DNA from: JACCWM01 sp040393065
Lineage (GTDB): Bacteria; Myxococcota_A; Bradymonadia; Bradymonadales; Bradymonadaceae
NCBI GenBank assembly: GCA_040393065.1
Contig: JBEBUW010000075.1
Coordinates: 1-21,417 of the forward strand
Direction: 5' to 3'
DNA length: 21,417 nucleotides
Shown: positions 1 to 8,342 of the stretch, one piece after another
Layout: each line of letters starts with the position of its first letter
How positions within the stretch are numbered: position 1 is the first letter of the stretch
The notes under the pieces: model-generated
The model's database searches: none
What the model saw: only the letters and a program-made list of their open reading frames with translations
What the model was told of the DNA's origin: nothing
Translations under genes and position numbers: made by a program

Positions 1-365
1 CTGAAAATGTAGAAATTTCTATAAATTTCATGTCTTTTCAAGAACTGTTCTGTCCAGGCCGGCCGGTCCTGGAATTTTCTACATTTCCACGAATTTTAGC
101 CGGGCCAGAATTTTCTTTAAAGAAAGCTCCAGTTGGTCAGAATATGTGGGATCTGCGCCGGCCTTGCTTCGCGAGTGAACGAATGCGGGTCTTCGGTCAC
201 TGAAGCAGATTTCGAGGGTCAGCGAAGCTGGCAGGAGTCCTAATCTCCTGTCGATTCGAGATATGTTGAGAAATTGGGGCCCGGTCTGGCCGGATTGCAG
301 GCTCGCCGCCAATTACCCGGGCGTAGCCAGCCGGGGCGAGGGAGACGAGCCTGCGTTTGGAAGTG
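1..365. other. Stretch without a convincing gene, AT-rich at its start
   Basis: I see no gene here that I would defend. The first 130 bases are clearly more AT-rich than the rest of the window and contain an inverted repeat (arms 5-15 and 76-86) and a perfect 14-bp palindrome at 112-125. A short minus-strand reading frame at 79-312 (77 codons) has no recognisable domain, and its stop lies inside the inverted-repeat arm, so I treat it as unsupported. The rest, 130-365, lies downstream of the stop of the RCC1-type gene that is read leftwards; no clear T-tract terminator for that gene is visible. Confidence 0.5.
5..86. repeat. Nested inverted repeat (11-bp outer arms)
   Basis: AAATGTAGAAA at 5-15 is the exact reverse complement of TTTCTACATTT at 76-86. 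Between them, 54-72 is a near-palindrome built on CCAGG, GGCCGG and CCTGG. Both are symmetric about different centres, so the region could fold into a hairpin or form the edge of a mobile or repeated element. No transposase or target duplication is visible, because the window begins only four bases before the left arm. Confidence 0.5.
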
Positions 366-2786
366 TTAGAAACCGAGGACTGGGCGGGGTGTTACAGGGG
401 CAGGGATTCCGAGCTGGTTGCTGGCGTTTTCGCCCCAGCAGAGAAGTTGTCCGGCACGGATGCCGCAAGTATGTAGTTTACCAGCACTGATGGTGGTCCA
501 GCCGGAGTCGGCGCCGGTCTGGGTTGGGGTGAGGATATTGCTCTGGGCCGAGGTGCCGAGTTGATAGGCAGTGTTGGAGCCCCAGCAGAAGAGTTCGCTG
601 CCCAAGAGCGCGCAGGCATGGGAATCGCCGAGGCTCATGGTGGTTGGGGCGTTCGCCTCGATTTGGACGGGGGCGCGGCGCGCGGTGTTGGTGTTGTCGC
701 CGGTGGGAGCGTTACCCCAGCAGTAGGTGCTGTTCTGGCGTGTGGCGCAAGTGCGGTTGGTGCCGGTTTCGACGTCGGTCCAGTCGGATTCGGTGCCGAT
801 GCGTAGGGGGACGTTGGAGGAATTGGTGGTGCCATCGCCCAGGCCGCCGCTGGTGGAGCCATTGCCCCAGCAGTAGAGTTCGCCGGAGCGAATGCCGCAG
901 GTGTGCCATTGTTGGATGCTGATGTGGGTCCAGTCGGAATCCGTGCCGACGCGGGTGGGTGTGAGCTGGTTCGTGTTGTTTCCGATGCCGAGTTGTCCGT
1001 CGTAGTTATGGCCCCAGCAATAGAGTTCGCCTGCGCGGATGCCGCAGGTTTTGAGATTGCCGGCGGTGATGAGGGTCCAGTCGGAATCGGGGCCGATACG
1101 AACAGGGACGCGTTCGTGGGCCAGGTTGTTGCCTCCGGTGCCGAGGGCGCCGTTGCTGTTGCTGCCCCAGCAGTAGAGTTCACCGGAGGTGCGGATGGCA
1201 CAGGTGTGTTCATGGCCAACGCTGATGGATTGCCAGTCGGAGTCGGCACCGATGCGGGTGGGCGTCGCGCTGTGTACGTGGTTTTCTTGGCCGATGCCGA
1301 GCTTGCCGTTTCGGTTGTTACCCCAGCAGTAGAGTTCACCGGCCTGGATGGCGCAGGTGTGATCTGTGTAGGTGCTGATGTCGGTCCAGTTCGTTTCTTC
1401 GGTAACCGGTGTGGGAGCGGTGTATCGGGTGCCGTTCTGGCTGTTGCCGAGGACGGCGTTGGCGTTGGAGCCCCAGCAGTAAAAGGTGTTGTTGCGGATG
1501 GCGCAGGTGGAGTTGTGGCCGCCGGCTGCGGACTGCCAGTCGGAGTCGGTTCCGATGCGGGTGGGGAGCCTGGTGTGGGTGGTGGAGTCATTGCCGAGCT
1601 GTCCGAATTCGTTGTTGCCCCAGCAGTAGAGGTTGTCGTCGGTGCTGATGGCGCAGGTGTGCAGGCGGCCGCTGTGGACGGATTTCCAGGTAGCGTTGGA
1701 TTGGACCGGGGCGGGTGTTGAGACGGAGAGTTCATTGCTGTCGATTCCGAGCTGCCCCTGTTGGTTGGCGCCCCAGCAGTAGGTTTCGCCGGCGTGGATG
1801 GCGCAGGTGTGCTCGGCGCCGAGACTGATGTCGGTCCAGTCGTTTTCGACGCCGATTTGCGCGGGGGTGAGCTGGTTCTGGTTGGTGTCGCCGCCGAGTT
1901 TTCCGCTGGCGTTGTTGCCCCAGCAGTGAAGTGTGCCGGCCTGGATTCCGCAGGCATGGTTGGAACCGGTGCTGATGTGGGTCCAGTTGCTGGTAAGTCC
2001 TACGCGTGTCGGGGTGTCGGCGTCGTCGGTCGCGTCGATGCCGAGTTGTCCGGTGGTGTTGTTGCCCCAGCAGTAGAGTTCGCCGGACTGGATGGCGCAG
2101 GTAAAGAATGCGCCGGCGGAGACGAGGGTCCAGGCGTCATCGGAGCCGATGCCGACGCCGACGCGCCTGGGGGCGGTGGCATCATTGGTGGTGCCGTCGC
2201 CGAGTTGGCCGCTGGCGTTGTTGCCCCAGCAGTAGAGTTCGCCGGCGCGGATGCCGCAGATGTGGCGTTCGCCGACGGTGATATTTTGCCAGTCGTTATC
2301 AGATCCGACTTGCTGGGCGGTGAGGTGCGGATCGTTGGGGTCTTCGAGGTTCTGGCCCCAGCAGTAGAGCGTACCTTCTTCGGTGATGGCGCAGGCGTGG
2401 TGGAGGCCGATTGCGATTTGTACCTGGGGCAAGCAGTGACTGGCGTCGCCGTGGATGTCGATGGTGCCGTCGGGGCAGGTATCGGGAACGGTGGGGGTGT
2501 CGCCTTCGGTGTCCTGGTCGTCTTCGACATCGAACTCGTCATTGGGATCTGTATCGGAGGGCGTGTCGGACAAATCGGTATCGTTAAAATCGGTGTCTGT
2601 TTCGGCGTCGTCGAGTTCTGTGGTGTCGGTCTGGTCGGTGTCTTGTGGGGCGCCGGTATCCGAGCCGGTGTCCGCGACGATGTCGGTATCTGTCTGGTTG
2701 TTCGGTGTTTTGTCGTCGGGATCGTCGGAGCAGGCGGACAGGATTAAAAGGAATACAAGGAGGCAGAGGCGGGCGGGATATCGCAT
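366..2786 (-). CDS. RCC1-type beta-propeller lipoprotein
   Basis: An 806-residue predicted surface or periplasmic lipoprotein. Residues 1-19 form a signal peptide with the lipobox LSAC, so the mature protein should be lipid-anchored at Cys19. About 90 residues of Asp/Thr-rich linker follow. The remainder is 14 tandem units of about 50 residues, each with the core C-(A/G)-I-x-x-G-E-L-Y-C-W-G-x-N and a G-x-L-G step, as in RCC1 repeats; the matching DNA period is about 148 bases. RCC1 propellers have seven blades, so 14 units suggest two consecutive propellers. Each unit carries two Cys, one before and one after the ELY stretch, which may form disulfides outside the cytoplasm. The start is supported by GGAG five bases upstream. 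Binding partner unknown; adhesion or protein binding is inference. It is divergent from serS. Confidence 0.85.
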   Translation of the reverse strand: MRYPARLCLLVFLLILSACSDDPDDKTPNNQTDTDIVADTGSDTGAPQDTDQTDTTELDDAETDTDFNDTDLSDTPSDTDPNDEFDVEDDQDTEGDTPTVPDTCPDGTIDIHGDASHCLPQVQIAIGLHHACAITEEGTLYCWGQNLEDPNDPHLTAQQVGSDNDWQNITVGERHICGIRAGELYCWGNNASGQLGDGTTNDATAPRRVGVGIGSDDAWTLVSAGAFFTCAIQSGELYCWGNNTTGQLGIDATDDADTPTRVGLTSNWTHISTGSNHACGIQAGTLHCWGNNASGKLGGDTNQNQLTPAQIGVENDWTDISLGAEHTCAIHAGETYCWGANQQGQLGIDSNELSVSTPAPVQSNATWKSVHSGRLHTCAISTDDNLYCWGNNEFGQLGNDSTTHTRLPTRIGTDSDWQSAAGGHNSTCAIRNNTFYCWGSNANAVLGNSQNGTRYTAPTPVTEETNWTDISTYTDHTCAIQAGELYCWGNNRNGKLGIGQENHVHSATPTRIGADSDWQSISVGHEHTCAIRTSGELYCWGSNSNGALGTGGNNLAHERVPVRIGPDSDWTLITAGNLKTCGIRAGELYCWGHNYDGQLGIGNNTNQLTPTRVGTDSDWTHISIQQWHTCGIRSGELYCWGNGSTSGGLGDGTTNSSNVPLRIGTESDWTDVETGTNRTCATRQNSTYCWGNAPTGDNTNTARRAPVQIEANAPTTMSLGDSHACALLGSELFCWGSNTAYQLGTSAQSNILTPTQTGADSGWTTISAGKLHTCGIRAGQLLCWGENASNQLGIPAPVTPRPVLGF

Positions 2787-2964
2787 GAAATCTCCAGAAA
2801 AATAGTCATGTAAATGAAAAACACGTCAGTTCAGTGAGAACTAGAAATTTTTGTTGCCGTGAAGCAGAGCTTAGCACGGGCCGGTCGGTTATTCATCTTT
2901 TGAAATGTGATGGATTGTGATTGTGGATTGTTTGTAAGCCGGGCTGCATGATAGACGCAGCTAC

Positions 2965-2980
2965 AGGTACAGGTTTTGCA
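2965..2980 (+). promoter_or_regulatory. Weak sigma-54-like -24/-12 match upstream of serS
   Basis: AGGTACAGGTTTTGCA has GG (2966-2967) and GC (2978-2979) at the canonical 10-base separation and a perfect TTGCA -12 element. Its -24 half is poor: only GG and the AC at positions 5-6 of TGGCACG match. A housekeeping tRNA synthetase under sigma-54 would be unusual, so a chance match is more likely. Confidence 0.2.
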
Positions 2981-3022
2981 CGAAATTTGTGAAGAATACT
3001 GAGTGATAGGGAGATAAAAGCG

Positions 3023-4297
3023 ATGCTGGATATCAAGTTTATTCGAGAAAATGTCGAGGCTGTAAAAAAGGCGGCCAGGGACAAGCAGTTTGATGTCGAT
3101 ATTGATGGTCTGATGGTGCTTGATGCGCGTCGTCGTGAATTGTTGCAGCGCACGGAAGAGCGTCGTGCGCGTCGGAACGAGGTTGCCAGTGCGATTCCGA
3201 AGGCTGCGGCTGATGAAAAGAAGGCACTGATCGAGGAAGGCAAGCAGGTCAAAGAGGAGCTTGTCGAGCTGGAAGCGGCGTTGACGGAAACGCAGACAGC
3301 GTTTGATCAGTTGATGCTGATGGTTCCGAATATTCCGTTGCCGGAAGTTCCGTATGGCGTCAGTGATGAAGACAACGTGGTGATTCGTACGTATGGAACG
3401 CCGCGTGAGTTTGATTTTCCGATTCGCGACCACGAGGAGCTCGGGCAGTTGCTTGGGATTTTGGATAAGGAGCGCGCGATTAAGTTTGCTGGTGCGCGTA
3501 GTTATCTGTTGCGTGGCGCAGGTGCCTTGCTGGAGCTGGCGGTGATGCGGTTGGCCATGGATATCATGGTTGAGCAGGGTTTTGAGCCGATTTTAGGGCC
3601 GTTGATGGTCAATGAAAATGCAATGACCGGGACGGGGTTTTTCCCGTACGGTCAGGAGGACACCTATCATCTGCCGGGTGAGGACAAGTATCTGGTCGGC
3701 ACAAGCGAGGTGTTTCTGGTGAGCCTGAATCGCGATGAGATTCTGGATCTTGGCGAGCTGCCCAAGAAGTATTCGGGGTATTCGTCGTGTTTCCGTCGTG
3801 AGGCTGGCAGTGCAGGGCGCGATACGCGTGGTGTGTATCGGGTGCATCAGTTCACGAAGGTTGAGCAGGTGATTATTTGTGAGGCGGATGCTGAAAAATC
3901 TCGCGAATTGCATATGCAGTTGCTGGCGAACTCGGAGCGTTTGATGCAGATGCTGGAGTTGCCGCATCGGATTTCGTTGGCCTGTACGGGTGAAATTGGA
4001 CTGGGGCAGGTCTTGAAGCATGAGACGGAGACGTGGATGCCGTCGCGGCAGGCGTATTCGGAGACGCATTCGTGCTCGAGCTTGTATGATTATCAGGCGC
4101 GTCGTTCGGCGATTCGTTATCGGGATGCGGATGGTCAGATTAAGCACTGCTATACGTTGAATAATACGCTGGCGGCGAGTCCTCGGATTTTGATTCCGAT
4201 TCTGGAGAATTATCAGAATGCGGATGGTTCGGTGACGATTCCTGAAGCGTTGCGTCCGTATATGTATGGCATGACCAAGATTGAGCCGAAGGCGTGA
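3023..4297 (+). CDS. serS: Seryl-tRNA synthetase
   Basis: Cytoplasmic class II aminoacyl-tRNA synthetase that charges tRNA-Ser with serine using ATP. Its 424 residues are typical for bacterial SerRS. Residues 1 to about 100 form the N-terminal coiled-coil arm that contacts the tRNA long variable arm. The catalytic core follows: TGTGFFP near 202-208, the serine-binding TSE at 227-229, motif 2 with FRREAGSAGRDTRG at 257-270, the SETHSCSSLYDYQARR region at 346-361, and motif 3 around NTLAASPRILIPILENYQ at 381-398. An AGGGAG ribosome-binding site lies about eight bases before the ATG. It is the first gene of an apparent serS-ruvX-mltG operon; its TGA overlaps the GTG start of the next gene. Confidence 0.97.
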   Translation: MLDIKFIRENVEAVKKAARDKQFDVDIDGLMVLDARRRELLQRTEERRARRNEVASAIPKAAADEKKALIEEGKQVKEELVELEAALTETQTAFDQLMLMVPNIPLPEVPYGVSDEDNVVIRTYGTPREFDFPIRDHEELGQLLGILDKERAIKFAGARSYLLRGAGALLELAVMRLAMDIMVEQGFEPILGPLMVNENAMTGTGFFPYGQEDTYHLPGEDKYLVGTSEVFLVSLNRDEILDLGELPKKYSGYSSCFRREAGSAGRDTRGVYRVHQFTKVEQVIICEADAEKSRELHMQLLANSERLMQMLELPHRISLACTGEIGLGQVLKHETETWMPSRQAYSETHSCSSLYDYQARRSAIRYRDADGQIKHCYTLNNTLAASPRILIPILENYQNADGSVTIPEALRPYMYGMTKIEPKA

Positions 4298-4770
4298 AAC
4301 CAAGGTATATCGGAGTCGATGTTGGAGCGCGGCGGGTGGGCGTCGCGGTATCCGATCCGTTTGGGTCGATGGCATTGCCGCTGGAAACGGTGGATGGTCG
4401 CGATGTGAAAAAGGCAACACGTCGCATCGCGGCCATCGTGGCCGAGTATGAGGCGGTGGGCGTGGTTTTGGGCTGGCCGGTGGAGATGAGTGGTCGGGAG
4501 GGGCGGGCCACAAAGGTCGTTGCCGCGTTTGAGGCGGAATTGGAGCGCGCTTTGCGGGGGCTTACATTATCTTCAGTTGTTTTGCATCGTTGGGATGAGC
4601 GGCTGACGACGACGGCTGCTGAGGCGTTGTTGATCGAGAGCGACGTATCGCGCGCGAAACGCAAAGAAACGGTCGATCAGATTGCGGCCGCGCATATTCT
4701 GCAGGGTTTCCTGGACGGGCTGCGTATTCGCGCGGAGCGTGAGGAAGATTATGACGAGAAGCAAGACTGA
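4294..4770 (+). CDS. ruvX: Putative pre-16S rRNA nuclease / Holliday junction resolvase-like YqgF
   Basis: A 158-residue RNase H-fold protein of the YqgF/RuvX family, which is linked to maturation of the 16S rRNA 5' end and was earlier proposed as a Holliday junction resolvase. Family motifs are all present: GVDVGARRVGVAVSD with Asp9, GWPVEMSG at 60-67, DERLTT with Glu102, and VDQIAAA with Asp128. The acidic residues match the expected metal-binding set. The start is GTG at 4294, giving a GTGA overlap with the stop of serS, which suggests translational coupling. Its last 20 bases overlap the start of mltG. Length is close to the family norm (about 140-160). Confidence 0.93.
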   Translation: MKPRYIGVDVGARRVGVAVSDPFGSMALPLETVDGRDVKKATRRIAAIVAEYEAVGVVLGWPVEMSGREGRATKVVAAFEAELERALRGLTLSSVVLHRWDERLTTTAAEALLIESDVSRAKRKETVDQIAAAHILQGFLDGLRIRAEREEDYDEKQD

Positions 4771-5842
4771 GGAACTTTTAGAGGGGCGCGGTCGTGTGGT
4801 GGCGTCGCTGCTGGCGGTGACGTTGCTGTTGGGTGTGATTGGCGCGGCTGGCTTGTATTTGCATTATTCGGCGTATGTGAACATGCCGGTATTGCGCGAG
4901 GGCGAGAGCCGTACGTTGGTGATTCCGGCGAATACGGCGTGGCCGCAGGTGGTGACGATTTTGGAAGAGTCGCGCCTGGTGAAGCGTCCGTCTTATTTTG
5001 ATTACTGGGGCAAAAAGCGTGGGCTGCCGGCGGCGGTGCGTGCAGGGACGTTTCAGCTGGCGGGGCCGATGACGCTGGAAGATCTGGAGGCGGAACTGCG
5101 GCGCGGCGGGCTTGCGAAGGATGTTTTGTTGCAGGTGCCGGAGGGGTTCACGATTTTTCATATCGCCGACCGTCTGGAGCAGATAGGGCTTGTGAGCCGG
5201 GAGGATTTTCTGCGGGCGGCGCGCGATGAGGAGATGCTGGCGGCGGCCGGTATTGAGGCGGATAGTTTTGAGGGCTATTTGTTTCCCGACAGCTATCGTT
5301 TCAAGCAGGGGACCAGCGCGCGTGCGATTGTGGAGAAGATGCATGCGCAGTGGAAAGCGATGTGGGAGGGCATCAAGAGTCGTCATGCTGACCGGCTGGC
5401 GTGGCTGGCGGAACAGTATGATTTTAGTGAGCATGAAGTGGTGATTCTGGCGAGTCTGATCGAGCGGGAAACCAGTGTGAATGATGAGCGGACGTTGATT
5501 TCGCGCGTGTTTTTGAATCGCCTGGATAAGAATATGCGTTTGCAGACCGATCCGACGTGTGTGTACGGGGAGGAGACGTATCGGGAGATTCCGCATCCGC
5601 GCTATTGTCGTGATCCGTTGAATCGTTATTCGACGTATGTGATTTACGGTTTGCCGCCGGGGCCGATTGCGAATCCGGGGCTGGCGAGCCTGGAGGCAGC
5701 GTTGTTACCGAGCGAGGCGCCGGAGGCTAAGGAATATTTGTTCTTCGTGGCGCGCCGGGACGGGACGCGGCGGCATCATTTCACGAAGACTTTTGGCGAG
5801 CATAACAAGGCTGTGAATAAGTATTTGAAGCAGGGGAAATAA
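4751..5842 (+). CDS. mltG: Endolytic transglycosylase MltG
   Basis: Inner-membrane endolytic murein transglycosylase (YceG family) that cleaves nascent glycan strands and is thought to set their length. With the ATG at 4751 it has 363 residues: a cytoplasmic N-terminus, one membrane segment at about 18-40, a LysM-like subdomain at about 54-105, then the catalytic domain. The catalytic motif ASLIERET at 234-241 places the expected Glu at 238; the signature GLPPGPIANPG is also present near the C-terminus. The in-frame start at 4682 would extend the protein well into ruvX and add a Cys/Arg-rich tail; 4751 is preferred because GAGGAAG stands just before it and family members begin shortly before the membrane segment. 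Third gene of the operon. Confidence 0.95.
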   Translation: MTRSKTEELLEGRGRVVASLLAVTLLLGVIGAAGLYLHYSAYVNMPVLREGESRTLVIPANTAWPQVVTILEESRLVKRPSYFDYWGKKRGLPAAVRAGTFQLAGPMTLEDLEAELRRGGLAKDVLLQVPEGFTIFHIADRLEQIGLVSREDFLRAARDEEMLAAAGIEADSFEGYLFPDSYRFKQGTSARAIVEKMHAQWKAMWEGIKSRHADRLAWLAEQYDFSEHEVVILASLIERETSVNDERTLISRVFLNRLDKNMRLQTDPTCVYGEETYREIPHPRYCRDPLNRYSTYVIYGLPPGPIANPGLASLEAALLPSEAPEAKEYLFFVARRDGTRRHHFTKTFGEHNKAVNKYLKQGK

Positions 5843-5887
5843 GGTGGCGGGCGGCGGGCCTGAATCGAATTTGCCCGCCTGCCCACC
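5843..5887. terminator. GC-rich hairpin between convergent genes
   Basis: GGTGGCGGGCGGCGGGC (5843-5859) pairs imperfectly with GCCCGCCTGCCCACC (5873-5887) around a 13-base loop. It lies immediately after the mltG stop and between two convergent genes, where a terminator is expected. There is no T-tract on either side, so intrinsic termination is uncertain. Confidence 0.35.
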
Positions 5888-5916
5888 TCGACATTCCATG
5901 TGGCTCGGAGTGAAAA

Positions 5917-6519
5917 TCACTCAGGAGGACGGGCGCTGGAAATGGGCAGAAACAGGGTGTCGAAACGTACGACGGAGTGCGGGCCGCCGTCTACTTTGCC
6001 GAATTTCCAGGATTTAATATCTTTGACGAGACATTGGGGAAGGGCGTCGTTTCCGGTGGTATTCTGGCGGGAAACGGCTGCGATGATTTCGCCACTGGGG
6101 TTGGAAACGGTGAATTGCAGGGAGATTTCGCCTTTTAAGTCCGGGTTTTTCTTGAGTTCTTGCTGATAGCATTTCTGGAAGGAGAAGCGCTGGGTTGCGA
6201 TGCGGTTTCGGACGGTTGTGATGTCGATATTGCCATCGATGCGCAGGGTTTCTTCAATGGGATAGACCAGAGCGTATACGTTGGCGAGTTGTTGTGTGTT
6301 GGCCTGTGGTTGTGTCTGTGCAACGGCGACGGGCGGTGGTGCGGCGGATTCAAGACCGAGGCTGCTGAGGGCATTTTCGTTGTACATGAGGTAAGCGTAC
6401 AGGCCGCCGGCGCCGACGATGAATCCGACGACCATGCAGAAGACGGCGATCATGAATACGACGATGCCGCTGCAGCCTTTTTTTACCGGTGGTTGGGGAA
6501 TGGTGGGTGGTGATGCCAT
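5917..6519 (-). CDS. AgmX/PglI C-terminal domain membrane protein
   Basis: A 200-residue single-pass protein. Residues 1-17 are Pro/Lys-rich and likely cytoplasmic, 18-45 form a membrane segment, 57-75 a Pro/Ala/Gln-rich linker, and 90-190 an extracytoplasmic domain. That domain follows the AgmX/PglI C-terminal pattern known from Myxococcota gliding-associated proteins: a start like DITTVRNRI, FQKCYQQELKKNPDLKGEI with Cys117, a central F-x-(V/I)-x-x-x-G-E-I, then CLVKDIKSWKFGK with Cys163. The two Cys are the usual conserved pair. The fold is TonB-C-like, so a role in an envelope-spanning complex is plausible; the exact function is unknown. AGGAGG at 6527-6532 is a strong ribosome-binding site. 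Divergent from the sigma-54 activator. Confidence 0.8.
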   Translation of the reverse strand: MASPPTIPQPPVKKGCSGIVVFMIAVFCMVVGFIVGAGGLYAYLMYNENALSSLGLESAAPPPVAVAQTQPQANTQQLANVYALVYPIEETLRIDGNIDITTVRNRIATQRFSFQKCYQQELKKNPDLKGEISLQFTVSNPSGEIIAAVSRQNTTGNDALPQCLVKDIKSWKFGKVDGGPHSVVRFDTLFLPISSARPPE

Positions 6520-6773
6520 GGTACTGCCTCCTGATATGAAGAGAACGGTCTTGAGTTTGGGTCTTCACATACCTCTATAGCCCGCAAACAGGGCAGGTGT
6601 CACGTTTCTGGTGAAGGAAGTGTTGATTGGGGAGAAGATTGTTTTCTTGTTGGCGCACAGTTTGTGATAGAAGTCCGGGCAGTGATAAGGTTCGGTTTTG
6701 TAAGGGTGTTGAAAATAGGTCCAATTCCACGTTTCTATTGAACAGACGAAATCAAAATAAACAGGCGACAAAG

Positions 6774-8342
6774 ATGGATCTGAATAGGTTAGCGCTGAAT
6801 CCGACGCTTCGGCGCTTGTCGGCAATGCTCTGGGACGGTTACGGCTTGCATTGCGGATTTGTGCAGAAGGCAGGCCGGCTTGTTCCCTTGAATACGGTCG
6901 TTGTGGGCCGAGAGAAGTCGTTGTTTGACCATCTGGTTGCCGGTGTTTTGGTCTGGGACATTGAAGGGCGCCCTGTCACAGCGCATCAATATGCGATGCA
7001 ATGGGCCAGGCGATTGATCGAAGAGGGGGAAAGTGCACGAAGTTTTACGGTGGTCATGGATGTAGGGTTTTCGGCACTACTTTTGCCGGTGTTGGTTGAA
7101 GATGAAGTGGTGCTGGGGATTTATATCGCCGGGTTTGTTCCGGCGGAAAATGCGGCGGCTGCGATTCGTCAAATTCAGGCGCATATCCCGGCTGAGCTTG
7201 CGGCTGCTTTGAAAGACGAGGAAGGGGCGCGGATTGTTCAATTGAACCTGGAGGAGCGTCGAGGGGTCCAGATTTTGGGCTCGGGTATGGTTCAGGAGGT
7301 TCTGGAAACGCTGGACGCGAGTCGATACAAACAGCAGCCGCTGGAGGCCAGCGAGAGCACACGTCTGGGCGATATGCTGGGGGCGAGTCCGAATATGCAG
7401 CGTTTGTTCGGGATGGTTCAGCGGGTGGCGCGCAGCAATTCGACGGTTTTGATCGAAGGAGAGAATGGCACGGGCAAGGAGCTTGTGGCGCGGGCGATTC
7501 ATCAGAACAGTCGTCGGGCGGATGCGCCGTATATTGCGGTGAACTGTGCGGCGATTCCCGGAGAATTGATCGCAAGCGAGCTGTTTGGGCATGTTCGCGG
7601 GGCGTTTTCGGGCGCGCATAAAGATCGAGCCGGGCTGTTTGAAGCGGCTCACGGCGGCACGCTGTTGCTCGATGAAATCGGCGATATGGATTTGAGTTTG
7701 CAGGTAAAGCTGCTGCGGGTTTTGCAGGAGGGAACGTTTTTACGCGTGGGAGATAGCCAGCTTCGTAAGGTGGATGTGCGCGTGTTGTGTGCGACCAACT
7801 GTGATTTGAAGAAAATGGTGGCGGAAGGCACGTTTCGAGAGGATTTGTATTATCGCATCAAGGTAATTTCGCTTCATGTTCCAGCGTTGCGTGAGCGTGC
7901 TTCGGATATTCCGCTGCTGGCGAATGCGTTTATCCATAAGGCGGCGCATAAATTAGGGCGACCGCGACGTGTTTTTAGCGATGCCTGCCTGGCTCGTATG
8001 CAACGTTATCCCTGGCCGGGAAATGTGCGTGAACTGGAAAATGAAGTGGAGCGGATGGTTATCATGTCGGGCGACGACGAGGTGATTGATGTGGATTTGC
8101 TGAGTCCATGGATCAGTGGTCGCGCGCAGGAAGATTCCGAAGTATGGCCAGCCATTGAGGGACTGAATTTGCCGGAAGCTGTTGAATTGTTAGAGCGACG
8201 GATGATTGCAGAGAGCTTGCGAAAAACAGGCGGCAATAAATCGCAGACTGCGCGTGAGCTGGGTGTGAGTCGTCGAAACCTGATTCGAAAAGTGGCGCAA
8301 TACGAGCTAGAAGAAAAAGAAGAAAGACTAGAGAGCGAATGA
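6774..8342 (+). CDS. Sigma-54-dependent transcriptional activator, Fis-type HTH
   Basis: A 522-residue bacterial enhancer-binding protein that should use ATP to open promoters held by sigma-54 RNA polymerase. Residues 1 to about 195 form a sensor domain I cannot name securely; the stretch LLLPVLVEDEVVLGIYIAGF resembles GAF- or PocR-like ligand sensors. No response-regulator receiver is seen, so a soluble ligand or protein partner is the likely input. The AAA+ domain has Walker A GENGTGKE (229-236), the sigma-54-contacting loop as GAFSGA (276-281, usually GAFTGA), Walker B LLLDEIGD (297-304) and GNVRELENE (from 416). The C-terminal Fis-type HTH is near 487-508 (SQTARELGVSRRNLIRK). The in-frame start at 6627 adds 49 low-complexity residues without a domain, so 6774 is preferred although its ribosome-binding site is weak. 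It overlaps the next gene by ATGA. Confidence 0.92.
   Translation: MDLNRLALNPTLRRLSAMLWDGYGLHCGFVQKAGRLVPLNTVVVGREKSLFDHLVAGVLVWDIEGRPVTAHQYAMQWARRLIEEGESARSFTVVMDVGFSALLLPVLVEDEVVLGIYIAGFVPAENAAAAIRQIQAHIPAELAAALKDEEGARIVQLNLEERRGVQILGSGMVQEVLETLDASRYKQQPLEASESTRLGDMLGASPNMQRLFGMVQRVARSNSTVLIEGENGTGKELVARAIHQNSRRADAPYIAVNCAAIPGELIASELFGHVRGAFSGAHKDRAGLFEAAHGGTLLLDEIGDMDLSLQVKLLRVLQEGTFLRVGDSQLRKVDVRVLCATNCDLKKMVAEGTFREDLYYRIKVISLHVPALRERASDIPLLANAFIHKAAHKLGRPRRVFSDACLARMQRYPWPGNVRELENEVERMVIMSGDDEVIDVDLLSPWISGRAQEDSEVWPAIEGLNLPEAVELLERRMIAESLRKTGGNKSQTARELGVSRRNLIRKVAQYELEEKEERLESE

Noticed and set aside
79..312. Minus-strand 77-codon reading frame as a small gene
   Set aside because: No recognised domain or clear ribosome-binding site, and its stop falls inside the inverted-repeat arm. 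Possible only if relatives conserve it.
635..2747. Long alternative frames on both strands within the RCC1-type gene
   Set aside because: They are low-complexity Ala/Gly/Val/Pro/Thr translations of the same 148-base repeat; only the 366-2786 frame gives a lipobox and repeating domain.
6651..6666. Sigma-54-like element before the activator gene (TGGCGCACAGTTTGTG)
   Set aside because: The -12 GC is GT and only 8 of 12 positions match, which is weak evidence for autoregulation.
6627..6773. Upstream start for the sigma-54 activator
   Set aside because: The added 49 residues lack a domain and look like translated promoter DNA; the sensor domain begins at 6774.
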